Shown: positions 19,455 to 28,658, counted from the first letter of the stretch. The stretch: DNA of 50,679 nucleotides from Flavobacteriales bacterium (GCA_020629755.1 JAHDCS010000011.1:1-50679), one strand, 5' to 3'. Made by a program: numbers and translations. The notes: a model not told the origin generated them from the letters alone.

Positions 19455-20894
19455 GTCACCATTTAGCGCTAACCCTTTTTGATTGATGACCGCTATAAAT
19501 GCAAGTGCGCTGAAAAAAAGAAAAGCTGCTTTATCAGTATCTAAGTAGTTGTTTAAAATGCCATGGGCAGCATAAGTGGTAAATCCTAAAAACACAAAAA
19601 AGATGACCTTTTTATCATCCCCATAAAAAGTATAGAGCGCTTTAATGGCGTAAACACACATCAAAAGAATGAATACAAATACAGATAAAAATCCAAAGAC
19701 ACCGCTTTCAGAAAGAGGTCCTAGATATTCGCTATGTGCATTTCCGCCATCTGCAAAATTAGTACTTATAATAGTGAGGTCATCAGATTTTTGAAAACGG
19801 GCATATTGAAACATATAGGTGCCTGGTCCAAAACCAAACACAGGTCGTTCTTTAAACATCTCGATCGCACAATTCCACCTGTTTACTCTTTCTAAATTAG
19901 ACGCATCAGAGGCAATGTTTGAAATGGATTGAACATGCTCTACTAAATCGTCTGATGAATCTTGCTTGTTTTTTTGTAGTTTTAGTAAGATTTGTTCTTG
20001 GTTCACAAAAAGATATCCCCCCAAAAATAAAGCAACGATTACTAAGAACTTCCAGCTTACTTTAAAGTATAAAATCAAGTATAAACCCAAGGCGCCTGCT
20101 AGGCTGACCCAGGCGGCTCTTGTATAGCTAAAGATTAAGCCCATGCTAAACACTATGGTGCTAAATGCAGAAAAGACTAAACGGTTAAATGTTTGTTTTT
20201 TTCTGGTTGCCATATACACCAAAAACGGAGCCATAAAAGCTAAAATAGCTCCATAGACAGTGTGGTCTTTAAAGAAAGGTTGCATCACCCAGTGGGCTGC
20301 TTTTTCGTCGTAGGCATATAAGGTATGCCTGTATAATGTATATGTAATTACAGCTAAAAGTGGAATAAAAAATAAATAGTAGAGTTTTTTTATTTGTTTA
20401 AAGGGCTGTTTGTAGAAAAATAAATAGCTTAAAAAATAAAAACAAAGGATGTAGCTTAGTTTTAAAATGAAAAATTTCAAGGATACCACAGGCATAGAAC
20501 TTGTAAGAACAGTAATGAACATCCAAGCTAAATAAAACAAAATCCCCTTGGTGATCGGCGATTGAAAACTTTCTAAAAGTATTTTTGGGTGCATGAAGAA
20601 TTTAAGACCAATCAGGCAAGTCAGGCTAAATAAAATAGGTTCGGTGGGCAGAATAATGCCAAATCCAAGCCCGATATCGTCGATGGTAATAGACAGCGGA
20701 ATTAAAAAGACAAGCCCACAGTAAAATAAATCGAGCCGCTTAAAAAAGAACCAAACTACAAAGGGTACTATCGGAAGTGCAAAAAGCCAATAGGCATCAA
20801 AAAAAAGCCCTACGCAACAAAGTAGAAGGTAGCCTAAGCCAATAGACGTATATTTATCTATTAAAGAAAAATCCTGAGGAAACAGGCTATGCAT
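19422..20894 (-). CDS. O-antigen ligase/polymerase family membrane protein (Wzy/WaaL-like)
   Basis: The 490-residue inner-membrane protein has about 11-12 hydrophobic segments and one large periplasmic loop carrying the Wzy_C/O-antigen ligase signature (RVNRWNCAIEMFKERPVFGFGPGTYMFQYARF, then GGNAHSEYLGPLSESGVFGFL). It should polymerise or ligate an undecaprenyl-linked polysaccharide. I choose ATG 20894 (MHSLFPQDF), which overlaps the stop of the wzz-like gene by 8 bp; ATG 20915 is also possible. It contains one GGGGGGAT copy (LGGYLF). The C-terminus overlaps the end of the RsbU-type gene tail to tail. Confidence 0.8.
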   Translation of the reverse strand: MHSLFPQDFSLIDKYTSIGLGYLLLCCVGLFFDAYWLFALPIVPFVVWFFFKRLDLFYCGLVFLIPLSITIDDIGLGFGIILPTEPILFSLTCLIGLKFFMHPKILLESFQSPITKGILFYLAWMFITVLTSSMPVVSLKFFILKLSYILCFYFLSYLFFYKQPFKQIKKLYYLFFIPLLAVITYTLYRHTLYAYDEKAAHWVMQPFFKDHTVYGAILAFMAPFLVYMATRKKQTFNRLVFSAFSTIVFSMGLIFSYTRAAWVSLAGALGLYLILYFKVSWKFLVIVALFLGGYLFVNQEQILLKLQKNKQDSSDDLVEHVQSISNIASDASNLERVNRWNCAIEMFKERPVFGFGPGTYMFQYARFQKSDDLTIISTNFADGGNAHSEYLGPLSESGVFGFLSVFVFILLMCVYAIKALYTFYGDDKKVIFFVFLGFTTYAAHGILNNYLDTDKAAFLFFSALAFIAVINQKGLALNGDSNTIQKANTH

Positions 20895-21900
20895 TTTTTG
20901 GCGTAAGAGCATCAAAGAAAATAAGGCCCATTACAGAAACTAAAAGAACCGTGCACGTTGTTAAAACAACAATAAGCCAACGAATGGGGTAAGATTTTTT
21001 TTCTGCAGGTACGGCTTTATTGACAATAAAGGTATGCGGAAGGTTCCTTTCGGCATCTACACGCGCCTCTTCATAAGCTTCTAAAAGCTCTACCAAGCGT
21101 TCACGCTCTAAAATAACCTGTTCAGTAAGGGCATCTGAAGCTGATCCGTATTTGGCTAAAGTGTCTAGCTTATCTTGAAAAAAGCGTTGTGAGGTTTTAT
21201 TTCCTTTGTTAAGTGCAATGCCTAATTGTTCAGAGTATTGCTCGACCTGGGTTTCAAAATCGAGTACGCCCTTTTGGCGGTAGGCACTTAATTGTTCTTC
21301 TAAGCCAAGAATTCTTGTTTCAAGACGATTGTATTCGTCTTTGAGAATGCCAGTCGCTAGTAAAGCGCGGTCTTTTTGAACTCTGTTTTTAACCGAATCA
21401 ATATAGCTTGCAATGTCGTTTGCAATCATGGCGGCTGTGTCAGGGTAATGATCTAAAACTGAAATTTCAATAGAATGAAATTGCGTGCGTTTAAAAGATA
21501 CGTTATCTTCATACTCTAAGCCAAGGTTTGTGTTTTTATACGGATCGTCCTCTTCAATATCATAGTGTCTGAGAAGATTGTATTTAAGGTTGAGTTTTTC
21601 AAGAATTTCATCAGAATACAATATTTGAAGCATTTGCTCTGCTTGTTCTTCTTCGCCAAAGGCCAAGACATCTTTTTTGCCCATCGGATCATCAATGAAA
21701 AGAGATTTTGCTAATGAATTTGTTTGAGCCGGAAAAAGGATAACCGTTGATTTGTATTTTGGGGGGATAAGAAGGGCTACTACTGAAGATACAACCGCAG
21801 CAGTAATGCCAATGTACATTAAATTTTTCCAGTGTGAATGAATCAATTTAAGTAAAGGGCTTGAGTCAAAAAAACGTTCGCTAAGTTCTGAGAATTTCAT
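20887..21900 (-). CDS. Polysaccharide chain-length determinant (Wzz family)
   Basis: The 337-residue protein has two membrane helices, one near the N-terminus (LMYIGITAAVVSSVVALLIPPKYKS) and one near the C-terminus (WLIVVLTTCTVLLVSVMGLIFF), flanking a periplasmic region rich in coiled coil (residues about 150-270). The IPPKYKS... stretch just after the first helix and PAEKKSYPIRW before the second are typical Wzz/PCP features. It lacks the cytoplasmic tyrosine kinase domain seen in Wzc. It sits between the flippase and polymerase genes and should set chain length of their product. A good -7 promoter element lies 8 bp upstream. Confidence 0.85.
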   Translation of the reverse strand: MKFSELSERFFDSSPLLKLIHSHWKNLMYIGITAAVVSSVVALLIPPKYKSTVILFPAQTNSLAKSLFIDDPMGKKDVLAFGEEEQAEQMLQILYSDEILEKLNLKYNLLRHYDIEEDDPYKNTNLGLEYEDNVSFKRTQFHSIEISVLDHYPDTAAMIANDIASYIDSVKNRVQKDRALLATGILKDEYNRLETRILGLEEQLSAYRQKGVLDFETQVEQYSEQLGIALNKGNKTSQRFFQDKLDTLAKYGSASDALTEQVILERERLVELLEAYEEARVDAERNLPHTFIVNKAVPAEKKSYPIRWLIVVLTTCTVLLVSVMGLIFFDALTPKNA

Positions 21901-21907
21901 GCGCTTG

Positions 21908-21915
21908 CAAAGGTA
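21908..21915 (-). promoter_or_regulatory. -7 promoter element upstream of wzz-like gene
   Basis: On the minus strand the sequence reads TACCTTTG, a full match to the Bacteroidota -7 consensus TAnnTTTG. It lies 8 bp before the wzz-like start in the short gap after the flippase gene. No clear -33 TTG at normal spacing was seen, so wzz and wzy may have their own weak promoter. Confidence 0.5.
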
Positions 21916-21948
21916 CGAAATCTAAAGTTATTGATGTAAAATAATGGG

Positions 21949-23208
21949 CTAGGTGTTTTGCTCTGAGCTGAAAGAGGTGTAGGTGAAATAGATGTAAAGT
22001 AAAGAGACAAGCCCTTGAGTAATCACACTTGCCCATGCGGCCCCTTGGGCTTGGTATTTTGGGATCCATAAAAGATTCAATATAAAATTGATTAGCAACC
22101 CTGAAAACGCAATTAGGTTTAAGGTCCAGATGTGTGCTTTGGCCGTTAAATAGGTGCTAAATACATAGTAAATCACTAAACCAATCAAGGAGAGAATGAC
22201 AATTTTAAAAACAGGGGCAGAATTTTTGACATCGCTACTGTCGTATAAAAAACCTATGATATCAAAGCTATAAATCCATCCCACAACCACTACAAAAAGG
22301 GCGGCTAAAAACCCAATCATAAACAATTTTTCTAATAAAGGTTTTAGATCGATGCCTTGGCTCAATTTTTTAGAAAAATAGGGTAAAAATATGCCTGCGC
22401 TTAAATAACCAATCATTGAAAGGGCGTCGATAATACGAAAGGATTGCGCGTATATTCCAGACCAATAATCTCCATTGGGGATAAGTTTTGTAAGCATTAC
22501 GGCATCTTCTCTGAAATACAAGGCTACTAAAATGCCCTGAAGTGCGTATGGATAGCTTTGCTTTAGTACATCTTTCGCCATAAAATCATCTGCAGTCTGA
22601 TTAAACGATGATTTTAAAACCACCATACTGAGTATGAAAACCAACAACAAAGCAAGCGTATACCCTAAAAGTTGAACGCCAACAAATTCTTTTATAGTAG
22701 GCACATAGGTGCTTGACCATAAAAAACATCCCCCCAAAACTAAAACCACAAGCGTTTTGTCAAAAACAGAAAAAAAACTATCTAAGGTAAATTTTTGAAG
22801 TCCTGCAAAATTTGAACGCATGTACAACAATAATGAGTTTGAGGCTTGCAGCGTGCCCATAAAAAGAAGCAAAACAAGCTGTAGCGTATTATACGAAAGC
22901 AGATATCCGGCAGCAAGAAGAATGCTGAAATACAGGAGGCATAAAAACCCTTTTGTTCTAAGTTTTAAAAAGTGAAGGGGTCTGCTAAAGCCTTTTGCGG
23001 CCACATGTTTTAAATTGTGATTGGTGATGCCTAAATCTAAAAGGCTACTTAAAATAAGCGTGAGGCTAATCGCGCTAAAGTACCATCCGTAGACTTCACT
23101 GCCTACTCGATTTTGAAACACTCTATCTACACCAAAAATCCATAGGGGTTTGATTAGTGCATTAAGGATAAGAACAAAACTGACTTTAGATAAAAGTGTT
23201 TTAAGCAT
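21949..23208 (-). CDS. Polysaccharide flippase (Wzx-like, oligosaccharide flippase family)
   Basis: The 419-residue protein has about 12 predicted membrane helices and the N-terminal pattern of the polysaccharide biosynthesis/MATE-like family (LNALIKPLWIFGVDRVFQNRVGSEVYGWYFSAISLTLILSSLLDLGITNHNLK). It should flip a lipid-linked oligosaccharide across the inner membrane. It starts 3 bp after the pheT stop and is followed by wzz- and wzy-like genes, so the trio probably serves one glycan. No glycosyltransferase accompanies them here. One GGGGGGAT copy encodes LGGCF. Confidence 0.8.
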   Translation of the reverse strand: MLKTLLSKVSFVLILNALIKPLWIFGVDRVFQNRVGSEVYGWYFSAISLTLILSSLLDLGITNHNLKHVAAKGFSRPLHFLKLRTKGFLCLLYFSILLAAGYLLSYNTLQLVLLLFMGTLQASNSLLLYMRSNFAGLQKFTLDSFFSVFDKTLVVLVLGGCFLWSSTYVPTIKEFVGVQLLGYTLALLLVFILSMVVLKSSFNQTADDFMAKDVLKQSYPYALQGILVALYFREDAVMLTKLIPNGDYWSGIYAQSFRIIDALSMIGYLSAGIFLPYFSKKLSQGIDLKPLLEKLFMIGFLAALFVVVVGWIYSFDIIGFLYDSSDVKNSAPVFKIVILSLIGLVIYYVFSTYLTAKAHIWTLNLIAFSGLLINFILNLLWIPKYQAQGAAWASVITQGLVSLLYIYFTYTSFSSEQNT

Positions 23209-23211
23209 GAA

Positions 23212-25608
23212 TTAACGAAGCTGGGCATTAAATTTATCTTCAAGTAATTTAGTGATTTTGCTCATGGCGCCATTAATTTGCTTTTCTGATAATGTCTGTG
23301 TGTGGTCAGATAAGGTAAATCTTAGGGCATAAGATTTTTTATTTGCGCCGACGCCTTTTCCGGTATACACATCAAAGACCGAAACCGCATTTAATATAGG
23401 AATGTTTAGCGATGAGATAGACTCTTTAAGCGTATCAAAAGCAATAGATTCATCAATAAGTATTGCAAGGTCTCTTTCGGCCGACATAAATTTACTAATA
23501 GGCTGGTATTTTGGGGCTTTTCTGCGGTTGTTTACTAGCCAATTAAAATCAATTTGTGCCATGTATACAGGATGTGTTAAATCATGTTTTTTCTGAAGCT
23601 CTTTTTTGAGTGTTCCAAGGCTTAGTTTTTCTTGGTCGATCTGAATGCCAGCATCAAAAGCATCAGATGATTCCATCTTTGAAAATGCATAATCAATGCC
23701 AAAGCTGTCTAACAAGTCTTCGATAGTGGCTTTTAAATAATAGAAGTCAAAGCGTTGATCTGAATTCCAATGTTCGGATTGGTGCTCAGATAAACTTAAG
23801 ATGAGCCACTTTTTTTCAATAAAGCCTTCTGGTGTGCTCTTATAGGTTTTTCCAAATTCAAAAAACTGTGCTCTTTTGTTGTTTCTATTTTGGTTATACT
23901 GTAAAGTCTGCAATTGGGAGACCACCAAAGTGTCTCTTAACACATTAAGCTCAGCACTCAATGGATTTTGCATTTTAATGTGATGCTCTTGAGAATCTTT
24001 AAGTGTCAGCTGTAAATCTTGATTTACCAGTGAATTGGTCATGCATTGCATGAATCCTCTGCTACGTAAAAAAGAAGTGATTTTTCTCTCTGTGGCTAAA
24101 TCAATATCAGCTTTTGATTCTGTGGCAGAGAACAAACGCCCAACTTTTGGAGGAGTAATATGATCAAACCCATAAATGCGCGCTACTTCTTCAATTACAT
24201 CTACTTCTCTTATGACATCTGCTCTGTAAAGCGGAACCTCAAGTTGGTACTGGTCTTGATTTGACTCTAATACCTCAATATCTAAACCTTTGAAAATAGA
24301 TAAGAGTTCTTGCTCAGTAAGGCTGTGGCCCATTAAAGACTCGTATTTGTGTTTTGAAAAACGGATCTTATGCTTCTCTGCTTTTTTAGGATATACATCC
24401 ACCCACTGAGAAGAAATATGTCCGCCAGCACTATCTAGAATAAGTGTAACGACTCTTTGAAGTACCTCCATTGTACCATTAGGGTCACATCCTCTTTCGT
24501 AACGATAAGAAGCATCCGTGCTAAGCCCTAGACGTTTAGCGGTTTTACGGATCGATACCGGTGAAAAACAAGCACTTTCAATAAAGATATTTTTAGTATC
24601 AGGGCCAACACCAGAATTTACACTTCCAAAAACACCAGCAATACAAAGCGGTTTTTGATGGTCACAAATTAATAAATCATCTTTAGACAAAGACCTACTC
24701 TCGCCATCTAATGTGACTATAGATTCCTTGGGTTTTGCTTTTCGCACGATAATACCGTTTTGAATATGATCGGCATCAAAGGCATGTAAGGGTTGCCCTA
24801 ATTCATGCATGACGTAATTGGTGGCATCCACAATATTATTAATAGGGTTAAGTCCGATGGCTTTCAATCTGTTCTTTAACCACTTATCAGAAGGCTTCAC
24901 TTCTACTTCAGTGATCAGCACGCCAGAATATCTCAGGCAGTCTTTGCTATTGACCTCTACAGAAAACACGTCTGATGCATTATTTTTAATGGAGTTTGTT
25001 TTTTTTGGGGGGATCAGGCTGATGTCTTTTTCTCTAAAGCAAGTCGCTACTAAATCTCTGGCAACGCCAAAATGTCCCATGGCATCGGTGCGATTAGGGG
25101 TAAGGTCAATATCGATGATTTGATCTGTGTAGTTGTCAAAACATTCAGAAATAGGCATGCCGTTTTCAAAGCTCTGGTCTAATTCGATTAACCCTGAGTT
25201 ATCGTCACTCACCCCAAGTTCTAATGCAGAGCAGAGCATGCCTTCAGATACTTCGCCACGGAGTTTGGCTTTTTTGATTTTAAAAGGAGGATTGTCTTTT
25301 ACACTTACCGTACTGCCGATAGTGGCTACAGCTACTTTTTGCCCCTCTTTGACGTTTGGCGCACCACACACTATTGAAAGAGCCCTTTCCCCTATATCTA
25401 CAGAGGTGAGCTTGAGTTTATCGGCATTCGGATGTGGTTGCACACTTTTGATTTCACCCACGACATAGCCTGATAAATCACTTGATAGGGTAGAGTAGTG
25501 CTCGATGTTACTCACCTCTAAGCCAGAGGCAGTGAGTCTTTCGCTCACCTGATTAATGTCAATCTTTTTAGAGAGATAATCTAAAAGCCATTTGTACGAA
25601 ATTTTCAT
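23212..25608 (-). CDS. pheT: Phenylalanyl-tRNA synthetase beta subunit
   Basis: The 798-residue protein forms, with PheS, the alpha2-beta2 enzyme that charges tRNA-Phe. Visible domains in order: N-terminal MKISYKWLLDYL, tRNA-binding OB fold (about 40-150, VGEIKSVQPHPNADKLKLTSVDIG, VCGAPNV), B3/4 editing domain (NPINNIVDATNYVMHELGQPLHAFDAD), B5 domain (VIEEVARIYGFDHI), the catalytic-like core, and the C-terminal FDX-ACB domain (PISKFMSAERDLAILIDE, SYALRFTLSDHTQTLSEKQIN). Length is normal. pheS is not adjacent, which is usual in Bacteroidota. Confidence 0.97.
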   Translation of the reverse strand: MKISYKWLLDYLSKKIDINQVSERLTASGLEVSNIEHYSTLSSDLSGYVVGEIKSVQPHPNADKLKLTSVDIGERALSIVCGAPNVKEGQKVAVATIGSTVSVKDNPPFKIKKAKLRGEVSEGMLCSALELGVSDDNSGLIELDQSFENGMPISECFDNYTDQIIDIDLTPNRTDAMGHFGVARDLVATCFREKDISLIPPKKTNSIKNNASDVFSVEVNSKDCLRYSGVLITEVEVKPSDKWLKNRLKAIGLNPINNIVDATNYVMHELGQPLHAFDADHIQNGIIVRKAKPKESIVTLDGESRSLSKDDLLICDHQKPLCIAGVFGSVNSGVGPDTKNIFIESACFSPVSIRKTAKRLGLSTDASYRYERGCDPNGTMEVLQRVVTLILDSAGGHISSQWVDVYPKKAEKHKIRFSKHKYESLMGHSLTEQELLSIFKGLDIEVLESNQDQYQLEVPLYRADVIREVDVIEEVARIYGFDHITPPKVGRLFSATESKADIDLATERKITSFLRSRGFMQCMTNSLVNQDLQLTLKDSQEHHIKMQNPLSAELNVLRDTLVVSQLQTLQYNQNRNNKRAQFFEFGKTYKSTPEGFIEKKWLILSLSEHQSEHWNSDQRFDFYYLKATIEDLLDSFGIDYAFSKMESSDAFDAGIQIDQEKLSLGTLKKELQKKHDLTHPVYMAQIDFNWLVNNRRKAPKYQPISKFMSAERDLAILIDESIAFDTLKESISSLNIPILNAVSVFDVYTGKGVGANKKSYALRFTLSDHTQTLSEKQINGAMSKITKLLEDKFNAQLR

Positions 25609-25625
25609 GTCGAAAAACTATTAAA

Positions 25626-25633
25626 CAAAGGTA
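25626..25633 (-). promoter_or_regulatory. -7 promoter element for pheT
   Basis: The minus strand reads TACCTTTG, matching TAnnTTTG, 17 bp before the pheT ATG in the 50-bp gap after the GldM-like gene. No convincing -33 TTG was found at 17-23 bp. Confidence 0.55.
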
Positions 25634-25658
25634 TACAAATGGCACAAAAAGAATGACG

Positions 25659-26309
25659 TTACATGCCAATAACTGTCGGACGCAACTCTGTAGTTCGAAT
25701 ATAAGTGACCCTAAAGGGCTCAAGTCTTGTTTCAATGCCTTTGAAAATTTCTATGGTAATATCACTAAACACTACCAGTCGTCCGTCTTGAAATTTAGTG
25801 GCATCAATTTTGGCTTGCCCCTTGAGTTTATCGCCTTGAATTTCGTGTCTTTTATTAGTGGTGACCTTAAAAGATTTTACTCTAAAGGGTTTAATACCTC
25901 TTGATTTGCCTATTATTCTGTTTGAGAGTATATGTACATCAAACAGAGCGCTATCAGAATAAGCACCTGCAAGCATAGGGCGGATTTCAGGTAATACCCG
26001 GTAGTTTTTTACAAATACTAAGCGATTTTCTCTATCATAGACATTAAGAATAACTTCGTGGTCACTTAATGGTTTAAGAAAAGACCCTGAATCTGTAGTG
26101 ATAAATTCACCTCCAGCTAATTCGTATCTCAGACTATCAGCATCCGTAGTGATTTCTATAGGATGATTGATGTTAAAAAAAAGAGATTTGTATTTTGGTG
26201 AAACGTCAAAGTTTATTTTTTCTTTCTCTAAATTAAAGGTGTGTTCTTGCCCTTTTAAGTTGGCTAGAGTAATTAAAAATAAAAGAAGAGCGGTTAAATG
26301 ATTTCTCAT
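25659..26309 (-). CDS. GldM C-terminal-domain-like exported protein
   Basis: The 216-residue protein has a signal peptide (LTALLLFLITLANLKGQ). The rest resembles the last two periplasmic domains of the type IX motor protein GldM: a beta domain (NINHPIEITTDADSL, then VILNVYDRENRLVFVKNYRVLPEIRPMLAG) and a final domain (FRVKSFKVTTNKRHEIQGDKL, DGRLVVFSDITIEI, TRLEPFRVTYI). It lacks the membrane helix and the first two domains of GldM, so it is not the motor itself. It is the third gene behind an ECF sigma factor and a membrane protein. It may be a stand-alone periplasmic adaptor; this role is inference. Confidence 0.6.
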   Translation of the reverse strand: MRNHLTALLLFLITLANLKGQEHTFNLEKEKINFDVSPKYKSLFFNINHPIEITTDADSLRYELAGGEFITTDSGSFLKPLSDHEVILNVYDRENRLVFVKNYRVLPEIRPMLAGAYSDSALFDVHILSNRIIGKSRGIKPFRVKSFKVTTNKRHEIQGDKLKGQAKIDATKFQDGRLVVFSDITIEIFKGIETRLEPFRVTYIRTTELRPTVIGM

Positions 26310-26336
26310 AATTATTAAAGTTAAAGGATTGTCTTG

Positions 26337-27944
26337 TTATAGCGAGAATAATTCATCCACACTAAGGGTTTCAAATTCTGAGGCACTTATACTTTTTAAA
26401 TGAATGTCAATATTGTTTTTTGAGGGCTCAAGTTCAGAAAATGCACTACTGGGGTAATAATAGACTTTATTGTTAGTGGTAAATAAAACAATCATACTCT
26501 CAGATTCAGGCATAAAACTTATAATGGATTGACTGTTTTTAACCACTTGTCCGTACAAAACATTTGATGACTTATCTGCAAGGTAACAGCCTTGTATTTT
26601 ATCTACAAAAACTTTATTGTTTTCACCTTTAAGGGTCAAATTTATGGCCTGTAATCCTTTTATTTTTCTAGGATAATCAGAGTTGTAAATCCCAAAACCA
26701 GATGCTTGAAATGGGCGGTAAATATTATTAGTATTTTGCCTGATTTGTGCTCTTTGTGCAAGGATGGCTTGATTTGCTAATTTTTCATCTTGTAATTCTG
26801 CAATTTTTCGGGTCAAATAATTCTTCGCCTCTCTCTTTGCTTTTTTTAAGGCTTTTATTTTCTCCTTATAGGCCTTTAACTTTTCTGAGGCCAATGCAGA
26901 AGAAGAGCTAAAATTTTCGGCTTTCACAACCGGATAAGTTTCAAAACATAGGTCTTTAATTGTTTTATTAGAAAAACAAAGAGTGTACATATCTGAGCTG
27001 CCTTTTCTATTAATATTGGCTGACGACCATTTTTGAGACGTATAGTCTTCTAAATTCTCTTTTCCTTTTTTTATTTGAAAGGAGACTTCTTTAAAAGCGT
27101 CTAACTCAGGGTAGTCTGTTTTATCAAAATTAAGCGTAATAAAAGGCTTGTCTTCTACTCTTTTTTTAGGCGAAATTGGTTTTTGAGCCACTAAGTCTTT
27201 TATTTTAGAGTCTATTTCATTTTTATAATCTTCAATATCAGTTAACGAAACACTTCCGGCAGTATCTTTGCCAATATAGGCCCACTGTTTTGTTTGGGGG
27301 TCTAAATAGTACTGATTAAAGTAATTGCCATTATGGTCTGACGACATATCGATTTGAATATTTTTGCCTTTTTCTATCTGTAGCATTTTATCATTTTGAT
27401 AGGCATACAGTTCAAACATGCCCGCTGATTCAAATACAAATGTGGTGCCAGAAGAGTCATAATACATCGGAATGCCTGATTGAATCACTTCTTTTAAATT
27501 TTTAAATGACCTGTAGGTAAGTGTAATGTTGCCCGTTACTCTATCGCCGTTTGATTTGCGTAAAGTGTTCGGGGGGATGATGACTCTTGATGAATCATCT
27601 AGCAATATAATCGTGTTTTCATTCTCATTGAGCTTTACTGTATAGCTTGAAAATGAAATTTCTAGATTTTCTGTTGGGACAGAAAAATCATAAAGACTTG
27701 CTACAATTTTTTGAGCACCTGGCAAAGGCGTTGTTGGGTTTTGGTCTGGATTTTTTTGCATTAAATAGAGTGTACCAAGAGCTGCTAGTATAGCAGAGCT
27801 ACCTAATAAAAGGCCTTTAAAGGGCCAGTTTTTTTTGTTTGTTTTCATGATTGTTGATTTAGGGTTTGACGTTGAGAATTCTGGAATCTCTTTAAGAGAT
27901 TCAAAATAAGCGTCTTTATTGGGGTCAATTTTTATGTTTGTCAT
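26337..27944 (-). CDS. Single-pass membrane protein, possible anti-sigma factor of the adjacent ECF sigma
   Basis: The 535-residue protein has a cytoplasmic N-terminus of about 45 residues, one membrane helix (LLLGSSAILAALGTLYLM, about residues 50-67) and a long periplasmic part. That part has a beta domain (VIIPPNTLRKSNGDRVTGNITLTYRSF, SGIPMYYDSSGTTFVFESAGMFELYAY), found in other Bacteroidota surface proteins, and a Lys/Glu/Ala-rich helical stretch around residues 350-400. It overlaps the sigma gene by 4 bp (ATGA), and a short cytoplasmic segment before one helix is the layout expected of an anti-sigma factor. No zinc ZAS motif is present in the cytoplasmic part, so the assignment rests on context. 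Confidence 0.55.
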   Translation of the reverse strand: MTNIKIDPNKDAYFESLKEIPEFSTSNPKSTIMKTNKKNWPFKGLLLGSSAILAALGTLYLMQKNPDQNPTTPLPGAQKIVASLYDFSVPTENLEISFSSYTVKLNENENTIILLDDSSRVIIPPNTLRKSNGDRVTGNITLTYRSFKNLKEVIQSGIPMYYDSSGTTFVFESAGMFELYAYQNDKMLQIEKGKNIQIDMSSDHNGNYFNQYYLDPQTKQWAYIGKDTAGSVSLTDIEDYKNEIDSKIKDLVAQKPISPKKRVEDKPFITLNFDKTDYPELDAFKEVSFQIKKGKENLEDYTSQKWSSANINRKGSSDMYTLCFSNKTIKDLCFETYPVVKAENFSSSSALASEKLKAYKEKIKALKKAKREAKNYLTRKIAELQDEKLANQAILAQRAQIRQNTNNIYRPFQASGFGIYNSDYPRKIKGLQAINLTLKGENNKVFVDKIQGCYLADKSSNVLYGQVVKNSQSIISFMPESESMIVLFTTNNKVYYYPSSAFSELEPSKNNIDIHLKSISASEFETLSVDELFSL

Positions 27945-28495
27945 GATAGCTTTTTTAGTTTTTGAATAATTCTATGCGTTTTAACGCGCACATTGCTTTC
28001 AGAAAGTCCAACAATTTCTGCAACTTCTTTAAAGGGTCTTTGCTCAAAATATTTTAGCTCAATAAGCTCTATTTCATCTCTTTGTAGAGTATTTAAAAGA
28101 GCAATAAGTTTTTCACTTAGGTCTTTGTTCTGATGATCGGTTACTTCTTCTTTTAAATTGTTGAATTCACGAGGTGAGATCACAGTAATATGTTCTTTTT
28201 TTTGCGCTCTGTAAAATCCTGCAATTTCATTTCTTGCAATTCTGTACAACCAAGATGAAAACGGAAACCCTTTAGATATATAAGTGTTTATTTTCTCTAT
28301 AGCTTTTGTAAACACGATGGATGTAATGTCTTTAGCAATAGGCTCATCACCAGTACGCGTGTAAATAAACTTATAGATTTGTAAGTAGTATTTTTTATAA
28401 AGAGGCTCAAAGAAAGAGATGTCTTTTTTGGCCTTTTCTATTTGCTCTGTTTCAAGCCTTAAAACGGTATGTGTATCAAGCGGCATCTTATGCAA
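27941..28495 (-). CDS. ECF-type RNA polymerase sigma factor
   Basis: The 184-residue protein has sigma-70 region 2 (about residues 27-95: FEPLYKKYYLQIYKFIYTR, AKDITSIVFTKAIEKI, FSSWLYRIARNEIAGFYR) and region 4 (about 125-182: LQRDEIELIELKYFEQRPFKEVAEIVGLSESNVRVKTHRIIQKL) with the helix-turn-helix. It lacks regions 1 and 3, as usual for ECF factors. ATG at 28495 or 28486 could be the start. Two genes follow in the same direction, the first overlapping by 4 bp. It probably responds to an envelope signal passed on by the membrane protein encoded next. Confidence 0.92.
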   Translation of the reverse strand: MHKMPLDTHTVLRLETEQIEKAKKDISFFEPLYKKYYLQIYKFIYTRTGDEPIAKDITSIVFTKAIEKINTYISKGFPFSSWLYRIARNEIAGFYRAQKKEHITVISPREFNNLKEEVTDHQNKDLSEKLIALLNTLQRDEIELIELKYFEQRPFKEVAEIVGLSESNVRVKTHRIIQKLKKLS

Positions 28496-28570
28496 GATTT
28501 ATAGGGGTAATGAAAAAGTAAGATTTTGTTACAAAAAGGATTAAAAAAATGATTTCAAATGCATGAAAAT

Positions 28571-28587
28571 TCCACCTTTTTAAAGGG
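28571..28587. repeat. Inverted repeat CACCTTTTTAAAGGGTG
   Basis: The arms CACC/GGTG pair with a T.G wobble and T-A pairs inside, flanked by A8 and T8 tracts. It lies between the membrane-associated gene at 28659 and the sigma factor at 28495, so it may be a terminator for the former or an operator of the latter. Confidence 0.45.
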
Positions 28588-28625
28588 TGAAAAAAAAGTA
28601 TTTTTTTTGAATAAAGATCAAAAGT

Positions 28626-28642
28626 CACCTTTGTGTAAGGTG
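28626..28642 (-). terminator. Hairpin downstream of the 28659-29273 gene
   Basis: CACCTT, loop TGTGT, AAGGTG forms a perfect 6-bp stem 17 bp after the stop of the minus-strand gene. On the minus strand it is followed by ACTTTTGATCTTT, a weak T-rich tail, so termination is plausible but not strong. Its arms resemble those of the repeat at 28571. Confidence 0.4.
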
Positions 28643-28658
28643 CTGAATAAGGATGTGA

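Noticed and set aside
26337-27944. Zinc-binding anti-sigma (ZAS) protein
   Set aside because: The cytoplasmic N-terminus has no HxxxCxxC motif; the anti-sigma idea is kept only from gene order and topology.
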